Assembly (NCBI RefSeq): GCF_003477525.1 | Contig: NZ_QUDO01000035.1 | Location: 1-41,495, forward strand | DNA length: 41,495 nt | Source of the DNA: Ruminococcus sp. AF41-9 | GTDB lineage: Bacteria > Bacillota > Clostridia > Lachnospirales > Lachnospiraceae | Direction of reading: 5' to 3' | Part shown: positions 16,078-24,892 of the stretch, one piece after another | How positions within the stretch are numbered: the stretch's first letter is position 1 | Layout of the letters: each line of letters opens with the position of its first letter | Program-made: the position numbers and the translations under genes | The notes under the pieces: generated by a model | Database searches by the model: none | Seen by the model: the letters and a program-made list of their open reading frames with translations, nothing else | Told to the model about the DNA's origin: nothing

Positions 16078-17241
16078 TTATTTTTTCTTTCTGAGGAAGT
16101 AGATCAGAAGAATGATGATTGCAATAATTCCAATCACACTGATCCAGATGATCGGACTGTTTATTCCGGATGATGCTTTTACATTCTCTCCGGATGCTTT
16201 TTGAGACTGCTCTGAATCAGAATCTTTTTTTCCGGGATCATCTTTTTTATCCTTTTTGTCTTTGGAATCAGGTTTCTCTGACTGTTCTTCTTTCTTTTCA
16301 GATTCAGAATCTGTTTTTTCTTCAGATTCTTTCGTGTCTTTTTCCTCTGTATCTGCTGCTTCTGTGGTTGGTGCCGCTTCCGTAGTTGGTGTTGCTTCTG
16401 CCGTCGGAGTTGCTTCCACTGTTGGTGTTGCTTCTGCTGTCGGGGTCGCTTCCGCAGCTGGTGTTGCTTCTGCCGTCGGAGTTGCCTCTACAGTTGGTGT
16501 TGGCTCCGCGGTCGGGGTTGCTGTTGGCTGCACCGGTGTCACAGTTGGAGTCGGCTCTGCGGCCTGAGCATTTTCGGTATTCGCTGCTGTTTCCGCATCT
16601 GCTGTATTTTCCGCATCAGAAACATTTTCTGTGTCTGAGGAATCCAGCTGATAATCGGTATCTCTGTCAAGGTTAACCCATCCTTCAACTCCACCGACAT
16701 CTGTTTTTCCCCAGTCTATTCCGTCTTCTCCCTGTACATACTGCGAAATATGTACACTGGAAGAATTTTCAATTCCATCTGAGCCGTCAACCTCTTCGTA
16801 TTTCTCTCCCGGGCCGTTATAAATCGGTGCTTTTCCATCTTCTGTCCGGATCTTCACATCGAAATCTGCATCTGTTCCGCCAAAAGCAGTATATTCTTCG
16901 TTGACTGCTTCTTCTCTCGTCGCAGGATCCAGATCATCCATAGGTACATATCCGTTCATTCCATGATACTGTGTATAACCCCAGTCTTTCTGGTCTGTTC
17001 CTGTCTTCTCGCCCTGAATATGAAGGGCTGTGCCATTGACGATCAGCTTGTCATTCAGGACATTGCTCTGAGGGTCTGTCTCTGAATAAAGATTGATTCC
17101 TCCGTTCGGACTCTGCACAATCATGTAATAATCTGTTACATAATCCGGACTCTGTCCCTGTCCATCATCTGCCCATATGTTGACTGCCGACAGGATACAG
17201 CACAAAAAGACAATGATTGTAATTCCCCACTTTTTCATCAT
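16078..17241 (-). CDS. Cell-surface SH3-domain protein with TP-rich stalk and C-terminal membrane anchor
   Basis: From ATG 17241 the protein has ~387 aa. It has a signal peptide (KKWGITIIVFLCCILSAVNIWA) and two SH3-like modules of about 60-70 residues: GGINLYSETDPQSNVL..WGYTQYHGMNGYVPMDDL, then APIYNGPGEKYEEV..WGKTDVGGVEGWVNL. A proline/threonine/glutamate stalk of ATPTAE/ATPTVE repeats follows, then a Lys/Asp/Glu/Ser-rich region. It ends in a transmembrane helix and RKKK, so it is anchored by a membrane helix rather than LPXTG. It starts about 75 bp after the papain-type protease gene on the same strand and is probably co-transcribed. The SH3 modules may bind peptidoglycan. Confidence 0.75.
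   Translation of the reverse strand: MMKKWGITIIVFLCCILSAVNIWADDGQGQSPDYVTDYYMIVQSPNGGINLYSETDPQSNVLNDKLIVNGTALHIQGEKTGTDQKDWGYTQYHGMNGYVPMDDLDPATREEAVNEEYTAFGGTDADFDVKIRTEDGKAPIYNGPGEKYEEVDGSDGIENSSSVHISQYVQGEDGIDWGKTDVGGVEGWVNLDRDTDYQLDSSDTENVSDAENTADAETAANTENAQAAEPTPTVTPVQPTATPTAEPTPTVEATPTAEATPAAEATPTAEATPTVEATPTAEATPTTEAAPTTEAADTEEKDTKESEEKTDSESEKKEEQSEKPDSKDKKDKKDDPGKKDSDSEQSQKASGENVKASSGINSPIIWISVIGIIAIIILLIYFLRKKK
16380..16560 (-). repeat. In-frame tandem repeat encoding the TP-rich stalk
   Basis: Units of 18 nt (six codons, typically A-T-P-T-A-E or V-E) recur about ten times within the SH3 gene. Such minisatellites can vary in copy number between strains. Confidence 0.8.
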
Positions 17242-17315
17242 AGATTTTTCCTTCACTTTTATTTTTTGTTTTTCAGCATTGTCTGTCACAATCCTGTTTT
17301 CAGTTTCTATGAATA

Positions 17316-19739
17316 CTATTTTCGTTTTATCGCAGATGAATGCTGATATTTACTGTAAACTCTTCCATATGATTCTTTTACATATGCTTTTACCACATAG
17401 TAGTATGATACACCCTTTTGTGCATTTTTGTCCAGATATGTTGTGTAACTTCCTCCGGAAATTTTCTTAATTAACTGATAGGAACCGCCTTTTTTCTTCC
17501 TGTAAATATAATATCCGTCACATTTCTTCTGGGACTTCCAGCGAATGCGGATTCCATTTTTCTCTGATTTTACGGAAGATACTTTCTGCAGTGCCGGTGC
17601 TGCTTTAATCACACCTCCCATTTTGTATTTGCTCAGGTATCTCTTTCCGGAGTACCAGTAATATGCACGGACTGTATAGCAGTAAGAGGTATTCGCCGTC
17701 ACCTTCGTATCTTTATACTTCAGAGAAGGGCTTTTTACGGTTGCAATCCTCGTCCATTTACCGCCGGTACCCGGTCTTCTGTATACATAATACCCCTCTG
17801 CACCGGATACTTTTTTCCAGGACACCAGATTATATCCTGTATTATATGCTTTTACTGTAAAAACAGGCGTCGCAGGAATTTCCGGCTCCGGCTCTGATTC
17901 TTCCAGCGTTCTTGTGTGCGCTTTGATCCTTGCAGACCACTTCTGTGTGGCTCCGTCCGCCCATTTTGCTGTCGCACTGGCACCCTTAAAAAAAGTCTGG
18001 TTTTCTTCGATACCGGCCAGAGAAGTAAACCAGCTTCCCCCTCCTGAAGTTTTATAGCTTGTATTTGCCTCCACGCCAAAACTTATGGTATTGCTTCCGG
18101 CATTTGTAATGACCACGGAATACCTGCTTCCCTGTTTCAGAGTCACTTCCGGTATTTCTATCGTCTGAACTCCGGCAAATGACTGTTCAGCTTCATAAGG
18201 AATTGCATATGCAGCCTGTCCGCTCTCAGGATCTGACGCATCTGTAAGATCCGTATATACCTGAATCTGATAAGTGGAATCATCGCTCATGGAAACCACA
18301 TTGACCTCTCCCAGGGCCTCTTTTTTTCCATTTCCTGCTGTTGCCTGATAAATAGCTGCTACGGACTGACCCGCCTTTAATGAAATCTTTGAAATTGCCG
18401 AAGAACCGTCATAAAAATAATTGTTTTTATACTTCTGATCTGCCACGGTTTCTGCCTCTGCAGAAACCAGGTTGCTGATATTGGCATCTTCATAGGAAAG
18501 ATAATAATATCCGCCATCGCCTTTCTGATCCCCCCAGCTGTTCTTTATGATCCATGCCCCATCCGAAGTTACATTGGAAGATTCCAGAAAGTTTTTACTG
18601 GAATAATTATCGTCCCATCCCACAACCGTCACAATATGATTGATCAGCTTTGAAGAAGATTTTCCCACAGGATAGCAGTATGCTGCTGTATCCGGATTTG
18701 CATAGTTCTCTGACATATAAAACATAATGGATACTGCGTGATCCTTCAGAAGCATTTCTTTCATACGATCTACAGAATAACTGGAAAATGTTGCATTTTT
18801 CAGATATGCGGACGCATTGTATGCTTTAGAGGCTGAAATTTCGTAAGAAAGATCCTGCGTATGAGAATCATCTGTGGGAAATGGAACATCATCCTCTGTG
18901 GTCATCCCGGACCAGGTGCTCAGAAAAAGAGCTGCCAGATAATCGTTTCCTCCAATGCTGTGATAATTTCCCAGTACCGTATTCTGATCATTGGCAGTGT
19001 TTCCCAGCGGATCATTCTGCCTGTTGGAAAAGAAATAGGACAAATGTTCTTCCGAGAGATCGTAGGTTCCTTTTTTCTGCGCAAGAAGAGAGGTTTCCAT
19101 GACTGCTGCCATGCCAAATGCCCAGCAGGTTCCAAACGGATTCTGATTCTTCACAGGTGTCACAAAGTCCAGCGCTCTGGAATCATACGTTTCCGGATAA
19201 GCGGTGTCTGTGTCTCCATAAGCCGCGTATACAGATGTCAGATTGCTTTCCACTTCCGGTCCTGCATCCAGTGGTGTCAGGTTTCTGATTGGTTCCAGCT
19301 CCGCTTCTCTTTCTTCTTCTGTCAGCGGACGGCCTTTTATGTATCGAATGCCTTCTGTATCCTCATCCGTATTTTCGTTCGTATCTTTATCCGTATCTGT
19401 TTTTTCCCCGTCCCCAAAGCTTTCTGTAACAACAGGAGGATTGCCGGATGTAAACTGTTCAGCGATCTCTTCCCCACTTGAAATTTTCTCTCCCGGATCC
19501 TCTTCTTCGGATGTTTCTTCCTGAAAAAGCTCTTCTCCGGTCATTTTCTGAGTTTCTGTGGAGCTGTCCACCTGTTCTGCGGACGAATCGTATTCTGCTT
19601 CCTCCGTATCCTGCATCTGCACCTGCCATATCTCTTCCGATTCTGATACCGTTGCTCCGGAAACAGGTAATGATGTTCCCGCTACAGTAAAAGCAAGAAA
19701 GGCAGACAGTATCCTTATCTCTGTCTTTCGTTTTTTCAT
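17316..19739 (-). CDS. Secreted papain-family (C1) cysteine protease with C-terminal FnIII domains
   Basis: From ATG 19739 (GGAGGAAAAA upstream) the protein has ~807 aa. It has a signal peptide (residues ~8-28), an acidic Ser/Glu/Asp/Thr linker to ~170, then a C1 protease domain. The catalytic Cys is in NPFGTCWAFG (~205), His in LINHIVTVVGWDD (~368) and Asn in IIKNSWG (~400). A segment of ~170 residues after it resembles the lectin-like domain often fused to bacterial C1 proteases. Two fibronectin type III modules finish the protein (VSWKKVSGAEGYYVYRR; IRIRWKSQKKCDGYYIYRK). It is probably extracellular and wall- or glycan-associated; the substrate is unknown. The membrane-anchored SH3 protein follows in the same transcript. 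Confidence 0.87.
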   Translation of the reverse strand: MKKRKTEIRILSAFLAFTVAGTSLPVSGATVSESEEIWQVQMQDTEEAEYDSSAEQVDSSTETQKMTGEELFQEETSEEEDPGEKISSGEEIAEQFTSGNPPVVTESFGDGEKTDTDKDTNENTDEDTEGIRYIKGRPLTEEEREAELEPIRNLTPLDAGPEVESNLTSVYAAYGDTDTAYPETYDSRALDFVTPVKNQNPFGTCWAFGMAAVMETSLLAQKKGTYDLSEEHLSYFFSNRQNDPLGNTANDQNTVLGNYHSIGGNDYLAALFLSTWSGMTTEDDVPFPTDDSHTQDLSYEISASKAYNASAYLKNATFSSYSVDRMKEMLLKDHAVSIMFYMSENYANPDTAAYCYPVGKSSSKLINHIVTVVGWDDNYSSKNFLESSNVTSDGAWIIKNSWGDQKGDGGYYYLSYEDANISNLVSAEAETVADQKYKNNYFYDGSSAISKISLKAGQSVAAIYQATAGNGKKEALGEVNVVSMSDDSTYQIQVYTDLTDASDPESGQAAYAIPYEAEQSFAGVQTIEIPEVTLKQGSRYSVVITNAGSNTISFGVEANTSYKTSGGGSWFTSLAGIEENQTFFKGASATAKWADGATQKWSARIKAHTRTLEESEPEPEIPATPVFTVKAYNTGYNLVSWKKVSGAEGYYVYRRPGTGGKWTRIATVKSPSLKYKDTKVTANTSYCYTVRAYYWYSGKRYLSKYKMGGVIKAAPALQKVSSVKSEKNGIRIRWKSQKKCDGYYIYRKKKGGSYQLIKKISGGSYTTYLDKNAQKGVSYYYVVKAYVKESYGRVYSKYQHSSAIKRK

Positions 19740-19772
19740 AATAAATTTTTCCTCCAGTTTAAAGATATGAGC

Positions 19773-19801
19773 ATTATAGCATCTTATATTTAAAAATTCA
19801 A
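19773..19801 (-). promoter_or_regulatory. Promoter of the protease-SH3 operon
   Basis: On the minus strand TTGAAT (19801-19796) and TATAAT (19778-19773) have a 17-bp spacer and lie about 35 bp before the start codon. Confidence 0.75.
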
Positions 19802-19918
19802 TACTCCTACTTTCTCCGAATTTCCTGTATAACATGAAATATATGTTTATTTTTGCACCATTACTGCCGTATCATTTGCAGCTCAGTACCTGACAGTTCC
19901 TGCGTATATCAAACAATA

Positions 19919-19963
19919 AAAAACCGCGTAATAACAGTTTTCCTATTATTGTGCGGTTTTTCA
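19919..19963. terminator. Terminator hairpin, AAAACCGC/GCGGTTTT
   Basis: The arms, with inner TAATAA/TTATTG pairing, flank a short loop, and a T-run follows on both strands. It is the only structured element I see in 19840-20256 apart from a small CTTCTGT/ACAGAAG hairpin near 20036-20057. Confidence 0.7.
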
Positions 19964-20256
19964 TTTATGTTCCTGTTATCGGTTGTTACTCACTGATCAT
20001 CTCTGATATCTGTCGTAAAAATATAAATTTTATTTCTTCTGTATCCTCTACAGAAGCTACGTAAATGCCTGAGGTGCATTTTCTTTTGTAAAGAAGGGAT
20101 GCAAGACTGATAAAACAATAAAGGAAAAAGTATGTAGAAATGTTTCAGATTTTTTCAGAATTTTATCTTTTGCTGTCTTTCATTCTAACAGACATACCTG
20201 TACATTACAATCAGAATCGTTCTTGTTTATCTTTTGTAATCTGACAGTATCCTTCT

Positions 20257-20559
20257 TTATCCCTGATTAATTTCCCTTACTTTCTTCATCACCTCTGCAA
20301 GTTCCTGATATTTCCCGGTGACATATCCGTAATTCTTTCTTTTATGCGGAAGCATGCAGTTGGTGCAGTCTTTGATTCCTTTGTCCGTATATCTGAAATT
20401 CCCTCCACATTTGTCACCTAATGCATACAGCGGGCAGTAACAGAACAGGCAGTTAAAGTCATTCGGGTCTGCACCTTTATGACACGGAAAGAACTCGCAG
20501 TTCTTATGACTGAAAAAAGAATATTCTTTTCCTTCCCAGTAAGGTTTCTCCTTCTCCAT
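20257..20559 (-). CDS. Cysteine-rich small-domain (zf-like) metal-binding protein
   Basis: This 100-aa protein has nine cysteines in spaced sets: CEFFPCHKG, NCLFCYCPLYALGDKCGG and DCTNCMLPHKR. This matches the Pfam 'cysteine-rich small domain' (zf-like), a probable metal-binding module that in other genomes can be fused or adjacent to cobalamin-biosynthesis proteins. There is no signal peptide. A B12 riboswitch with a terminator lies upstream on the same strand and no other gene intervenes, so expression is probably shut off by cobalamin. A role in cobalt or cobalamin handling is inference. The 270-bp leader after the riboswitch terminator contains a long palindrome. Confidence 0.8.
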   Translation of the reverse strand: MEKEKPYWEGKEYSFFSHKNCEFFPCHKGADPNDFNCLFCYCPLYALGDKCGGNFRYTDKGIKDCTNCMLPHKRKNYGYVTGKYQELAEVMKKVREINQG

Positions 20560-20702
20560 TCGTTTTTTCCTTCTTTCTTCATATATTTATATAATAAAAA
20601 ATACTCTAATAAATCATCAATCACTCTTCACCAGACAAGATATTGAAAATTCATTACAGTATTCTCAGCAGATTACCATATTCAACAGATTACATCATAT
20701 AA

Positions 20703-20793
20703 AGAGGGAGCGACGCTACTCCGGGGTAGAAAAAAATCCGTTCATGAGTGCGCGGAGGGAACGAATAAATCCGAAGTAGTATCGCCTGCCATT
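20703..20793. repeat. Extragenic long imperfect palindrome
   Basis: GCGACGCTACTCCGG on the left opposes CCGAAGTAGTATCGCC on the right, with inner ATCCGTTC opposing GAACGAAT. The whole ~90-bp stretch can fold into one long hairpin. It lies between the cobalamin riboswitch terminator and the gene the riboswitch should control. It looks like a dispersed repeat, but copy number cannot be checked here. Confidence 0.5.
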
Positions 20794-20831
20794 TAATCAT
20801 GTATAATTCATAAAGAACAGGCGCATTCCAT

Positions 20832-20863
20832 AAAAAATGTCTGCCTTCAGATAAAAGCAGACA
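20832..20863 (-). terminator. Riboswitch expression-platform terminator
   Basis: On the minus strand TGTCTGC (20863-20857) pairs with GCAGACA (20844-20838), followed by T6. A competing hairpin AACTCCG/CGGAGTT lies just upstream and may be part of the switch. Confidence 0.75.
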
Positions 20864-20879
20864 ACACTCCGAAGCTGCG

Positions 20880-21110
20880 GATTCAACGGAGTTGGTTGTT
20901 ACACTTTACACGGAAGTTTAACCTCGCCATACCAAGCAGGTTTCCTGGCTCCAGGCTCATCGCTCCTCTCTCCTTCTCATGCTATGGCACAATGGATTTT
21001 CTGAGATTTGCTCCTCTGTTACAGTGACCGGATCGCTCAGGTTTCTCACCTGATTCCCTCTTTCTGTACCACTTCTTTCGTGGTATCAGCACTTAATATG
21101 TTCTGTATGG
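20880..21110 (-). promoter_or_regulatory. Cobalamin (B12) riboswitch
   Basis: On the minus strand the diagnostic cobalamin aptamer elements are in order: GGGAATCAGGTGAGAAACCTG, then GAGCGATCCGGTCACTGTAAC, and the B12-box region GAGCCAGGAAACCTGC. The terminator at 20832-20863 follows, so B12 binding should stop transcription. The only gene downstream is the Cys-rich protein at 20257-20559. Confidence 0.92.
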
Positions 21111-21247
21111 AATTATACTAACCATATAGTAACACCTTCCTGCCAGAATGTCAACTATTTATCAAAGATTTCCTTTGTGAATAAACAGTAAAAAAAATCT
21201 CACATTCCAGTTTATAAAACATAAACCAGAACATGAGATTTACAGGA

Positions 21248-22779
21248 TTACACCAGTCTTCTTACAGATACGATTGTTCTGTAAGCAGCATTATCGCTGA
21301 TCTTGATACCATCTACAGAATTGGACGCATGTACGATCTGTCCATTTCCCATATAGATTGCCACATGACCACCATAGCAGATCAGGTCACCAGGCTGTGC
21401 ATCTGCATAGGAAACTTCTGTTCCTGCATTCTGCTGTTCGTAGGAAGTTCTCGGAAGCTTACGCCAAAGTTTGCATATACACTCTGCACGAAACCGGAAC
21501 AGTCAGCACCATTGGTAAGACTTGTACCACCCCAGACATAGGGATTTCCAACAAACTGTGTCGCATAATCAACTACAGAAGATCCTGAGCCTGAATAGGA
21601 AGATGAAGAAGAACTGTCAGAGTCTGAAGACTGCTGGCTCTCATAATCATCTACAGATACTGTATTTTCAGAATCGATCACGTTACCGTATTCATCATAC
21701 TCTACATCATCGGAAGCTTCTGCACTGTATCCGTCGTCACTATTTTCGTCATATGTCACATCGTCATAATTTTCATCATGGTTCTCGTCATAAGTATCCG
21801 TATCAACGGTCTCATCAGATTCTTCAATCGGATTTCCATCTTCATCATATGCGACATCATAATCTTCGGATTCATCATAATCTTCAGACTCTTCATGGTC
21901 ATCATTTGTTCCGTTGTCTTCAGATTCGCCGGAGTCCCCGGATTCTGCTTCAGCCTGCGCCTGAGCTGCGGCTTCTGCGGCAGCCTCTTCCTCTGCGGCT
22001 CTTCTTGCGGCTTCTGCTTCTGCCTGACGTCTTGCTTCTTCCTCTGCTGCGATTCTCTCTGCCTCGAGTCTCTGAATCTCAGCAGTCTGTTCAGCTAACA
22101 GATTCGCATACTGTGTTGCCTGATACTGTGCATATTCAATTTCATTGGCGTAGTCTGCAGAAGTTGCTTTCTTCTCATCAATCTGGTTCTGAAGAACATA
22201 AGACTGTTCTTCATAGGAAGCTTTCATTTCTTCCAGTTCTGCTTTGTCTGACTCATACTGTGTCTTGATATTATTTACTTCATTGATCGTATTGACATAT
22301 TTGTCAAGGTTCTTTCTGTCCTGTTCATACATCTGCTGTGTGTTCTCTGCGCGTGTCAGCAGCTCGCTGAGGTCATCAGAGTTAAGCATCATCTGGAACC
22401 ATGCAGTATCTCCGCCCTGCTCGTATAAGCACTGAATACGTTTCTTCATATTCTCATACTGTTTGTCACGGGCTTTCTGTGCTTTCGCCAGGTCCTGTTT
22501 GGTTCTGATGATATCCACTTCTTTATTATCAATATCACCTTTCAGTGTATCTATGGAGACCATAACACTTACAAGACTGGAATCCAGATCTGCGATCTCG
22601 CTCTCAAGCTGTGCTTTCGCATTCGCCAGTTCATTCATGCGGGAATATGTGGCATCAAGCTGCTGGCTTGTGATCGCCTGTTCTTCTCTTAATTCATCTT
22701 CTCTGGATGCGCTTACGCTGACTACCTGCGTGGCGCTCATAATAAGTGCTAATGTCAGACATACAATTCTTTTTTTCAT
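21248..22779 (-). pseudogene. Secreted coiled-coil NlpC/P60 peptidoglycan hydrolase, frameshifted near the C-terminus
   Basis: NlpC/P60 enzymes cleave peptide stems of peptidoglycan. There is a signal peptide (MKKRIVCLTLALIMSATQV), then a long coiled-coil domain (~28-230) like PcsB/CwlO-type hydrolases. An Ala/Glu-rich stretch, an acidic Asp/Glu/Tyr linker and the catalytic domain follow. The catalytic Cys lies in NGADCSGFVQSVYANFGV. After FGV the frame breaks. Adding one A in GGCGTAAGCTTCC (near 21463-21473) gives KLPRTSYEQQNAGTEVSYAD, followed by the His region CYGGHVAIYMGNGQIVHA and a stop at 21248. As written, the protein ends at 21382 without the catalytic His and would be inactive. Consensus error is likely. 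GAGGGTGAG precedes the ATG. Confidence 0.88.
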
Positions 22780-22864
22780 GAATTCTCACCCTCGTAACAT
22801 TTTCTATGTAACTAATTCGTTCTATCTTTTAATATTTATGAAACATCTAATTTAATCCTTGTAC

Positions 22865-22893
22865 ATATTAACATATCATTTGTTTCTTTGCAA
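22865..22893 (-). promoter_or_regulatory. Promoter of the coiled-coil NlpC/P60 gene
   Basis: On the minus strand TTGCAA (22893-22888) and TAATAT (22870-22865) have a 17-bp spacer and an extended TG. Upstream, at ~22920-22980, several GTTAC/GTAAC motifs recur; I could not fit them to a known wall-stress operator. Confidence 0.65.
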
Positions 22894-23003
22894 GGTTTAT
22901 TTAGAACAAACTTTAAACTTTTGTAACATTTAGTAACTGTTTTGCAATTTCATCAAAGTTTGTTACGATTTCTGTACACGAGAAAGAATTCTGCCTGGAG
23001 GGC

Positions 23004-23106
23004 TTTTTGTGTCACAGGAACATTACAGAGTAATTTCCCTGTGACACAAAAAACGGCCTCCTTACGGAAGCCGTTTTTTATGCGGACCCTGAGGTCCGTC
23101 TGTTTT
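23004..23106. terminator. Stack of three terminator-like hairpins
   Basis: GGACC/GGTCC (~23083-23098) with T6 on the plus strand, ACGGCCTCC/GGAAGCCGT (23053-23074) with T-runs both ways, and a long TTTTTGTGTCACAGG/CCTGTGACACAAAAA hairpin (~23004-23053) lie back to back after the minus-strand gene ending at 23107. Confidence 0.75.
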
Positions 23107-24576
23107 TTAGTTAAATAAATCTGCAAGAATCTGGTCTGCTGTCATATTCAGATATCCATCCGGGTCGGAAAGAGTGCTTCTGTTCCATCTCAGATAATTT
23201 CCTCGTCTGATATAGTTACCACTGGATGTATTATAAGTATACTTGGTATATCCGGCATATCTGGACATATACTTTTTGGCCAGTGTGATCGCCTGACTGG
23301 AATAATCGCCGGACGGTGTCGGTGTACCAGCGATCTGAACACCTGCATTCGGTGTGGAATGTACGATCACTGCACTCTTGTCTTTACACTGTCCCAGAAT
23401 GATCCATGTATGTCCATCATCATATCCTACATCACCAGGATAAACGGTCCAGTCATCGCTCGCCAGATTCGCCTGAGTGAGAATACTGCCCCATCCCAGA
23501 GATTTATAATAAGAACCGATTTCACCGGAAACAACTGTGTATCCGCTTCCGATTCCTGATTTGCTCTGCATTACCTGATATGCTGTCCAGCCCACAAATC
23601 CGGAACAGTCAAAGCCTTTCGCTCTGTTTGCTGTACTCAGGTCTCTGTAATTATTATAGTTATAACTGCTGCTCTGGCTGTTATAAAACTCTGTCATCGT
23701 CGGGCTGAGACCTTTTCTGGTAGAATCATTCCAGCCACCGCCCCATACATAAAGAGCCTGTCCAACCGGCATCAGCGCACCTGCAAGATAATTCTTGATC
23801 GTCTTTGTACCGGTAGAACTTGTAGTATTGCTTAACACACCTGTTGAACTGAAATGATATTTCGTTCCGTCAATGGTCACATCTCCGGTCGCCATAACAC
23901 CTGTTTCTTTATCAAAATAGTATTTGGAAGAACTGATCGTCTTCCATCCTGTTACCATTTTACCGCTGCTGGTGTTAAAGTAATAAGTCTTATTGCCGAT
24001 CGTCTGGAACCCTTTTGCCATGATTCCATCACTTGTTTCAAAATATCTGGACTCCTGATTGGAATTCTTTGCCCAGCCAGTGAGCATGTAGCATGCGCTT
24101 GTAAAATATCTGGTGTTATCTTTACTGTCTGTAAGGAATGTCTTGCAGGCAGCTACACCACTTCCACTGTAAAAATAATATTTCTTACCCTTCAAAGTTA
24201 ACCACCTGGTCTGCATAAAACCTGTGGTCGGATCAAAATATCTCTTCTGATCCTTGGAATCTGTGAGCCATCCGGTCATCATGATTCCGGCACCCTTGCT
24301 GAAATATCTCTTTCTTCCGCTGCTGTCAGTCGCCCATCCCTTCACCTGAACACCTGTGCTTGCGTTGAAATAGTATTTCTTTCCATCCAGTTCCAGCCAG
24401 CCTTTCTGTTTGGAACCATCTTTATTTATGTAGTATGACTTGCCGTTAATAGTTACAAAACCCGTTTGTGTTGCCGCCTGTACATTCGCTGCAGAATACC
24501 TGAAAACTCCCGCAGCGAAAAACATTAGCAACAGAAGCACTCCCCAGATTCTAAACTTTCTGTTTACGTTTTGCAT
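23107..24576 (-). CDS. Cell-wall-binding-repeat protein with NlpC/P60-like hydrolase domain
   Basis: From ATG 24576 (AAGGAAGG just upstream) the protein has ~489 aa. A signal peptide is followed by about ten 20-25-residue repeats (residues ~38-250), such as GWLELDGKKYYFNASTG and GWKTISSSKYYFDKETG. These are choline-binding-like cell-wall repeats that tether proteins to wall glycans. The C-terminal domain has VGQALYVWGGGW, the probable catalytic Cys in KGFDCSGFVGW (~324) and a His in YDDGHTWIILG (~389), a CHAP/NlpC-P60-like arrangement. It is probably a secreted peptidoglycan hydrolase of the same envelope as the neighbouring NlpC/P60 protein. Each gene has its own promoter. Confidence 0.87.
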   Translation of the reverse strand: MQNVNRKFRIWGVLLLLMFFAAGVFRYSAANVQAATQTGFVTINGKSYYINKDGSKQKGWLELDGKKYYFNASTGVQVKGWATDSSGRKRYFSKGAGIMMTGWLTDSKDQKRYFDPTTGFMQTRWLTLKGKKYYFYSGSGVAACKTFLTDSKDNTRYFTSACYMLTGWAKNSNQESRYFETSDGIMAKGFQTIGNKTYYFNTSSGKMVTGWKTISSSKYYFDKETGVMATGDVTIDGTKYHFSSTGVLSNTTSSTGTKTIKNYLAGALMPVGQALYVWGGGWNDSTRKGLSPTMTEFYNSQSSSYNYNNYRDLSTANRAKGFDCSGFVGWTAYQVMQSKSGIGSGYTVVSGEIGSYYKSLGWGSILTQANLASDDWTVYPGDVGYDDGHTWIILGQCKDKSAVIVHSTPNAGVQIAGTPTPSGDYSSQAITLAKKYMSRYAGYTKYTYNTSSGNYIRRGNYLRWNRSTLSDPDGYLNMTADQILADLFN

Positions 24577-24607
24577 ACATACCTTCCTTTTCTTTTTTTT
24601 CATTATC

Positions 24608-24663
24608 AGAGCGTGTCCGAAAAATATGCTCTGAAATGTGGGTCATATTTTTCGGATACGCTC
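24608..24663. repeat. Long hairpin in the leader of the cell-wall repeat gene
   Basis: GAGCGTGTCCGAAAAATATG (24610-24629) opposes CATATTTTTCGGATACGCTC (24644-24663) with one G-T pair. It lies between the promoter and the ribosome site. It looks like a dispersed palindromic repeat. Confidence 0.65.
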
Positions 24664-24710
24664 TAAATGATAACTCTTTTTTTACAAGGTTGTTACGTTT
24701 CTATGACTCT

Positions 24711-24739
24711 ATTATATTACACTTTCCATATTCAGTCAA
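24711..24739 (-). promoter_or_regulatory. Promoter of the cell-wall repeat gene
   Basis: On the minus strand TTGACT (24739-24734) and TATAAT (24716-24711) are separated by 17 bp, about 135 bp before the start codon. Confidence 0.78.
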
Positions 24740-24796
24740 CACGGAAGTGGAAATATGTTAGGTTTTCACTAAATTTACACAGTTTCATCCAAAAGA

Positions 24797-24831
24797 AAAG
24801 AGACAAAGTTCACAAAAAACTCTGTCTCTTT
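24797..24831 (-). terminator. Terminator downstream of ddh
   Basis: On the minus strand AAAGAGACAGAGTT (24831-24818) pairs with AACTTTGTCTCTTT (24810-24797), followed by TCTTTTGG. It lies 62 bp after the ddh stop. Confidence 0.7.
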
Positions 24832-24892
24832 CATGATATTTAAAGATAGTCTCTTTTTATTACAAATATTATTACAAACAATTTTTCTGTTA

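Noticed and set aside
16380..16560. Tandem repeat considered as a CRISPR array
   Set aside because: Units are 18 nt, contiguous, without spacers, and in frame in the SH3 protein's stalk.
22915..22985. GTTAC/GTAAC motifs considered as WalR-type operator
   Set aside because: The spacing between repeats does not fit the two-box pattern I know, so only the promoter was recorded.
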